A DNA stretch of 64,000 nucleotides from contig NZ_CP070619.1 in the NCBI RefSeq assembly GCF_017068395.1, positions 8,060,001-8,124,000 on the forward strand. The letters are read 5' to 3'. The translations under genes were made by a program, and so were the position numbers. The notes below the pieces were generated by a model. That model was not told the DNA's origin. It made no database searches and saw nothing but the letters and a program-made list of their open reading frames with translations. This DNA is from Rhodococcus pseudokoreensis (lineage in GTDB: Bacteria; Actinomycetota; Actinomycetes; Mycobacteriales; Mycobacteriaceae). This document shows, in pieces, positions 60,695 to 64,000 of the stretch. The stretch's first letter is position 1. Each line of letters begins with the position of its first letter.

Positions 60695-61273
60695 TCAATG
60701 GAGGGTGGGTCGGTAGATCAGCTCCTGAATGTGACCGTCGAGCGTCCGGTTCTCGATCAGCTCCAGGTCGAAGTCGGCCGCGCCCCGGAAGATCGGGTCA
60801 TCGCCGGTCTGACCGGTGATCACCGGGAAGAGCGTCACCTGCAGGCGGTCGACGAGGCCGGCGGCCAACAGTGCACGGTTCATCGACAGACTGCCGTGGG
60901 AACGCAGCGGCACGTCGGACTCCTGCTTGAGGCGGGCGACGATGTCGACGGCGTCACCGCTCTCGATGGTCGCGTCCGGCCAGTCGAGAGGTCCTTCCAA
61001 CGTCGTCGACACCACCGTTGCCGGCAGACTCCTCATCCGGGTGACCCACGGGTCACGCACTTCGGACTCCTCGGTGCTCGATGCCAGCATTTGCGCAAAC
61101 GCCCGATACGTGTTGGCCCCGAATACCATCCGCTGCTCCGACTCGTATAGGGCAAGGCGGTGGTCGAGCAACTCGGGGCCCTGCTTCCCCCAGTAGCCTC
61201 CCCAGTCGCCGCCGCTGAGGCCGCCGTAGCCGTCGAGGCTGGCAAAGACGTCGAAGGTGTAGGTCGCGGTCAT
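60695..61273 (-). CDS. RibD C-terminal-domain reductase (dihydrofolate reductase-like fold)
   Basis: This 192-residue protein has the DHFR-like core TATYTFDVFASLDGYGGLSG, MVFGANTYRAF and ESDVPLRSHGSLSMNRALLA. Such RibD-C proteins are common in actinobacteria and bind NADPH; most have no assigned substrate. AGGAGA is found 6 bases before the ATG. The 208-base gap after the VOC gene (60486-60694) has no feature. Confidence 0.88.
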   Translation of the reverse strand: MTATYTFDVFASLDGYGGLSGGDWGGYWGKQGPELLDHRLALYESEQRMVFGANTYRAFAQMLASSTEESEVRDPWVTRMRSLPATVVSTTLEGPLDWPDATIESGDAVDIVARLKQESDVPLRSHGSLSMNRALLAAGLVDRLQVTLFPVITGQTGDDPIFRGAADFDLELIENRTLDGHIQELIYRPTLH

Positions 61274-61391
61274 GTCGTTCTCCTCGAGTCACGTTTTGAT
61301 CGATATTGGTACAGACTGGGAACCACTGCGAAACTCATCGTCATCGACCGAACACAGCATCGGGCAGGATTTCGTGAGGTGTCTCCGCCCG

Positions 61392-61658
61392 CTACAGCCA
61401 GGGGGTCGCGCGCTGTGGCGGGCGGAGCGGATCGCCTCTGTCAGAGGGGCAAACTACTGTTACCATCGCGACGGGCAACAGGTCGCCACTCACTGCCCAG
61501 ACCGGTGATCTGATCACGGTCCTGATCTGCGGAGTTCCGCGGATTGGCAGGCGTGCGGCGACCTTGTTTCTCTGTGCAGAGCGGAACACGAGCGCCGCCA
61601 CAGACACCGCGATCCCGGCCACCGCTGCGGACACTGATACCCACTGCGCTGCCGACAC
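61392..61658 (-). CDS. hypothetical small membrane protein, doubtful
   Basis: From a GTG the minus strand encodes 88 residues with one hydrophobic helix near the start (SAAQWVSVSAAVAGIAVSVA) and a basic segment after it. There is no good ribosome site and the C-terminal half has low-complexity codon use. The remainder of 61274-61676 holds nothing I can support. Confidence 0.3.
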   Translation of the reverse strand: MSAAQWVSVSAAVAGIAVSVAALVFRSAQRNKVAARLPIRGTPQIRTVIRSPVWAVSGDLLPVAMVTVVCPSDRGDPLRPPQRATPWL

Positions 61659-61676
61659 CTGTGATTCAGTCGCGTC

Positions 61677-62179
61677 ATGCGCAAGTCACTGCTGATAGTC
61701 GCGTTGATTGCGTCCTGGTCGGTGGCCGGGGCGTGCCTGCGGGGGCGGCACCGACACAGCCATTCTAGTCGGGGGAGTACTCATTGCAAGGCTGCGTCGC
61801 GACGAAAGACCGGTACGAGTCTGGCCGCGCGGCAGTGGGAGCCCGACTTCGCTGATACGTACCGATTCGAAAAGAGTTGCACGGACGACTCTTGCGTTGC
61901 CACCGTGACCGATGGGCCCACGCCGGCCAATCCGACAGTGCCGCTACCGCCGCGATACACATGGGACGGGACCAGTTGGTCCACACCTACGACTGGGAGT
62001 GGGACTGCTATCAAGGTGAGGGCGTGCCGAAGGTGTGGGCACCGGCGCACTCGGTTGCGTACTACACACCGCAGCCAGACGGGACGCTGACCGGTTCCCG
62101 GCGTACCGATATCGACAGCGGCCCATGCGAAGGCTCTCAGCTGTTGCTGATATATCTAATACTCTCCATCAGTCTCTGA
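61677..62179 (+). pseudogene. secreted lipoprotein-like gene with frameshifts
   Basis: The ATG encodes a lipoprotein-type signal, RKSLLIVALIASWSVAGAC, but the frame breaks after the lipobox. Further on, one frame reads FEKSCTDDSCVATVTDGPTP, then PPRYTWDGTSW; a single missing base near 61978 shifts it to HTYDWEWDCYQGEGVPKVWA and HSVAYYTPQPDGTLTGSRRT. The rejoined protein resembles secreted proteins of mycolic-acid actinobacteria with a WDG...GEGVP pattern (recalled from general knowledge, unverified). At least two frameshifts make it non-functional. Confidence 0.65.
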
Positions 62180-62689
62180 CACTTTCTGCCCCCGCGAATT
62201 GGTGACTGCGGAATGCGTGGGCCGTCGGTCGTTGGGGTGCGCAAGGGTGCCGACGGAGAGGTCGGTTGCCTTCTCGTCGGGCGGGTTCGGGCCCCAACTC
62301 TGCGGCTGCGGACCAGGGCGCCTCTTTCGGCAGGACTGCATAGGGTTGTGCGGAAGAGATTGCGGAGAGGAGGAGAGGCGCGGAGGCTTCGCGTTTCGCC
62401 GGGTGTCGGGTTCGGCAGGGCAAGAGGTGTCGCGGGCTGATCAGGAAACAATGTTGTGGGAGAACGTTCTTGGTGCGGGATGTCGGATCTGCCGGGATTG
62501 TGGTTCGTGTCTCGGGGGAGCAGCGGGCAGGGCGTGGGTGGATGCTCGACGACGCGGTTCGGGGGCCGGCCCGTGGTGGTGCGATGTGGCGAGATCGATT
62601 GCCCCGGTTTGCCGATGGTGCGGATCGAGCGGTACTTGTCGGAGGTCGGCGTTATAGTCGAGACTCTGCGGGAGGTGGGGAAGTAGACG
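62180..62689. other. region upstream of the TnpB-like gene
   Basis: No recognised gene. A short frame ending at 62686 (GEIDCPGLPMVRIERYLSEV) stops 3 bases before the next start and may be translated, but has no family. No direct repeats of CRISPR type, no TnpA gene and no clear inverted repeats were seen. Confidence 0.45.
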
Positions 62690-64000
62690 GTGGGAAGGGG
62701 GGCAATCGATGAGCTTGTCGGGCGGTGGCGACTCTTCTCGGCGACGGACGAGTCCGGGTTCGTTCGGATTGTGCCTGGCGCCGGGTCGGTCGGCATGAAC
62801 GGGCCGGAATCAACGGCACCGCGTCAGTTCGCGTTTACCACCCGCGCCCATATGGCGGTCGACGACGCGACCGATGAGCCGATCGGCCTCGACGACGTCG
62901 ACACCCGAGTGCGGTGGCTGCTCGACCTGATCGCGGCGGCCGGCGCCGAGTTGACGGCACGGCTGTGGCAGCCGGTCACGTTCGACGTCCTCGCGGCCGG
63001 ACGGGACCGTGCGGGCCGCAGGCTACCCGCCCAGGGTCATGTCGCCGCGTCCCGCCTCGGCTGGAACCCGCACTACCCGGACGGAATCTACGTGCCGTCG
63101 CGGGTGAGCCGGGTGGTGACGGCGCAGGTGATGGCGACCCTGCGGACCCTCGCCTACCGGGACACCGCGATCACGGCGCTGTCTGAGCGGTTCGACCCGG
63201 CCACCGGCCGGATAGCCCCACCTACCGCCGCCGCGGACCGTGTGCCGCTGGGTTTCGCCCGGGGCGTGCGACGCCAGCTCCTCGCACGCGCCCGCCGGAC
63301 CGACGGGGCGCAGTCGACGCGGTTGCGGATCACCGACGTCCAAGGCCGGCCGCTGACGAGCGCGATGGCCCGACTCTCCGCCGCCGACCGGCAACTCGCG
63401 CAGATCACCGTCACAGACCGCGAGCTGGTGCTGACGGTGAAACTGCCCACCAGCCCCGCCCCGGCGGGGCGGGCGCAGTGGCGGCGGGTCCGGCTCACCG
63501 CCACCATCCCCGCACATCTGCACGGTCGGGCGATCACCGACTGGCATCTGCCGACCCTGGTCCTCGACCGTCGGGGTCTGCTGTGGCGGTGCGCGGCGAC
63601 CGAACTGGTCCCCGACTGCGACCTGGGATCGGCGACCGTCGCGGTGGGGGTGGATTGGTCGCCGTCCACGCTCGGCGCGGCCGCAGCCACCACCGAGAAC
63701 TCGGACGGGCTGTTGTCGGATTACCGGGGCTTCACCTACGACGACCGGGGGCTCGGGACCAAACTCGCGCGCCTGCAGGCCGAGGGGCAGATGCTGCACC
63801 GCAAGGCGGCCCGGTTGGCGCGGCTGGCCGCCACCGCCCCTCCCGAGGTCCGCGCCCGGCTGGAGGAGAAGATCGCCGCCCTGAACGAGCACCGCACCGC
63901 GGTCGGTGCCAAGAGGGGGAAGATCAACCGGGAGCTGGGATTCCATTTCGCCCGCCAGGTCACCGATTACGCCGAGGCGGCGGGCGCGCAGGTGATCGCG
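62690..64000 (+). CDS. TnpB/Cas12-related RuvC nuclease (transposase OrfB-like), 3' truncated by window
   Basis: An open frame of 437 codons runs off the window. The RuvC-I segment VAVGVDWSPSTLGAAAATTE carries the first catalytic Asp (Asp322 from the GTG at 62690). It is followed by FTYDDRGLGTKLARLQAEGQ and INRELGFHFARQVTDYAEAAGAQVIA, which lead into the bridge helix and RuvC-II, as in actinobacterial TnpB-type proteins. The N-terminal about 300 residues are long for minimal TnpB (about 400 in total) and contain no obvious motif. An ATG at 62795 is an alternative start. Nuclease function needs RuvC-II and RuvC-III, which lie outside the window. Confidence 0.82.
   Translation, partial: MGRGAIDELVGRWRLFSATDESGFVRIVPGAGSVGMNGPESTAPRQFAFTTRAHMAVDDATDEPIGLDDVDTRVRWLLDLIAAAGAELTARLWQPVTFDVLAAGRDRAGRRLPAQGHVAASRLGWNPHYPDGIYVPSRVSRVVTAQVMATLRTLAYRDTAITALSERFDPATGRIAPPTAAADRVPLGFARGVRRQLLARARRTDGAQSTRLRITDVQGRPLTSAMARLSAADRQLAQITVTDRELVLTVKLPTSPAPAGRAQWRRVRLTATIPAHLHGRAITDWHLPTLVLDRRGLLWRCAATELVPDCDLGSATVAVGVDWSPSTLGAAAATTENSDGLLSDYRGFTYDDRGLGTKLARLQAEGQMLHRKAARLARLAATAPPEVRARLEEKIAALNEHRTAVGAKRGKINRELGFHFARQVTDYAEAAGAQVIA

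Noticed and set aside
62180..64000. Type V CRISPR-Cas locus.
   Set aside because: No direct repeats, Cas1, Cas2 or Cas4 in the window; a TnpB-like origin is the safer reading until downstream sequence is seen.

Overview
The window is high-GC actinobacterial DNA, and a Rhodococcus-like member of the Mycobacteriales fits best (inference). The evidence is a WhiB protein, Lsr2-type DNA-binding domains, an Rv1733c-like membrane protein, many GTG starts, and many LysR/TetR-controlled catabolic cassettes typical of soil rhodococci. No rRNA, tRNA or CRISPR array was seen. The window opens inside one gene and ends inside another.

Bases 1-20,200 look like a cyclic or aliphatic ketone/alcohol catabolic region. 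There are two parallel enzyme sets. The first has an HSL-type esterase, an LLM-type flavin monooxygenase (a possible type II Baeyer-Villiger enzyme), an aldehyde dehydrogenase and a Zn alcohol dehydrogenase, next to a LysR regulator. The second has a Zn alcohol dehydrogenase with a GAF/Fis regulator, then an esterase, a type I Baeyer-Villiger monooxygenase and an aldehyde dehydrogenase in a row. Between them lie a class III CoA-transferase, an acyl-CoA dehydrogenase-WhiB-broken SDR overlapping operon, and an MHS-type transporter. Ketone to lactone, hydroxy acid, oxo acid, dicarboxylate and CoA thioester is the pathway inferred. Two promoters (about 9438 and 13895) share a TGTTTC-N5-GGAACA inverted repeat plus a second block at identical spacing, so a GAF/Fis regulon is likely. 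A TetR gene, a CMD-family protein and an NAD-binding reductase follow.

Bases 20,400-33,400 are mixed metabolism: LysR/nitronate monooxygenase/MFS, an amidohydrolase with a circularly permuted-looking CoA-transferase, a deletion scar joining an enoyl-CoA hydratase to an acyl-CoA synthetase tail, and a retron-like reverse transcriptase preceded by about 110 nt of back-to-back hairpins. SDR/nitroreductase and FAD-monooxygenase/TetR divergent pairs follow. Bases 33,400-36,500 are degenerate DNA with a transporter-gene fragment and an intact IS256-family element flanked by an 8-bp target duplication.

Bases 36,552-37,541 encode an unusual protein with four Lsr2-type DNA-binding domains on Lys/Ala/Pro-rich linkers and no Lsr2 dimerisation domain. 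A cyanate operon (CynR, carbonic anhydrase, cyanase, plus a purine-deaminase-like protein) follows. Bases 41,200-48,500 hold an unassigned acyl-CoA-type catabolic cluster. Bases 48,600-55,000 hold MarR, SDR and TetR genes, a secreted trypsin-like protease and small membrane proteins, one of which has a paralogue at 23,835.

Bases 55,256-59,086 are a three-gene operon (FAD amine-oxidase-like, DapA-like, AGCS amino-acid symporter) closed by a large hairpin terminator. After this come a methyltransferase, a frameshifted VOC gene that reads through into it, a RibD-domain reductase, a frameshifted secreted-protein pseudogene, and finally the 5' two thirds of a TnpB/Cas12-like RuvC nuclease gene that runs off the window.
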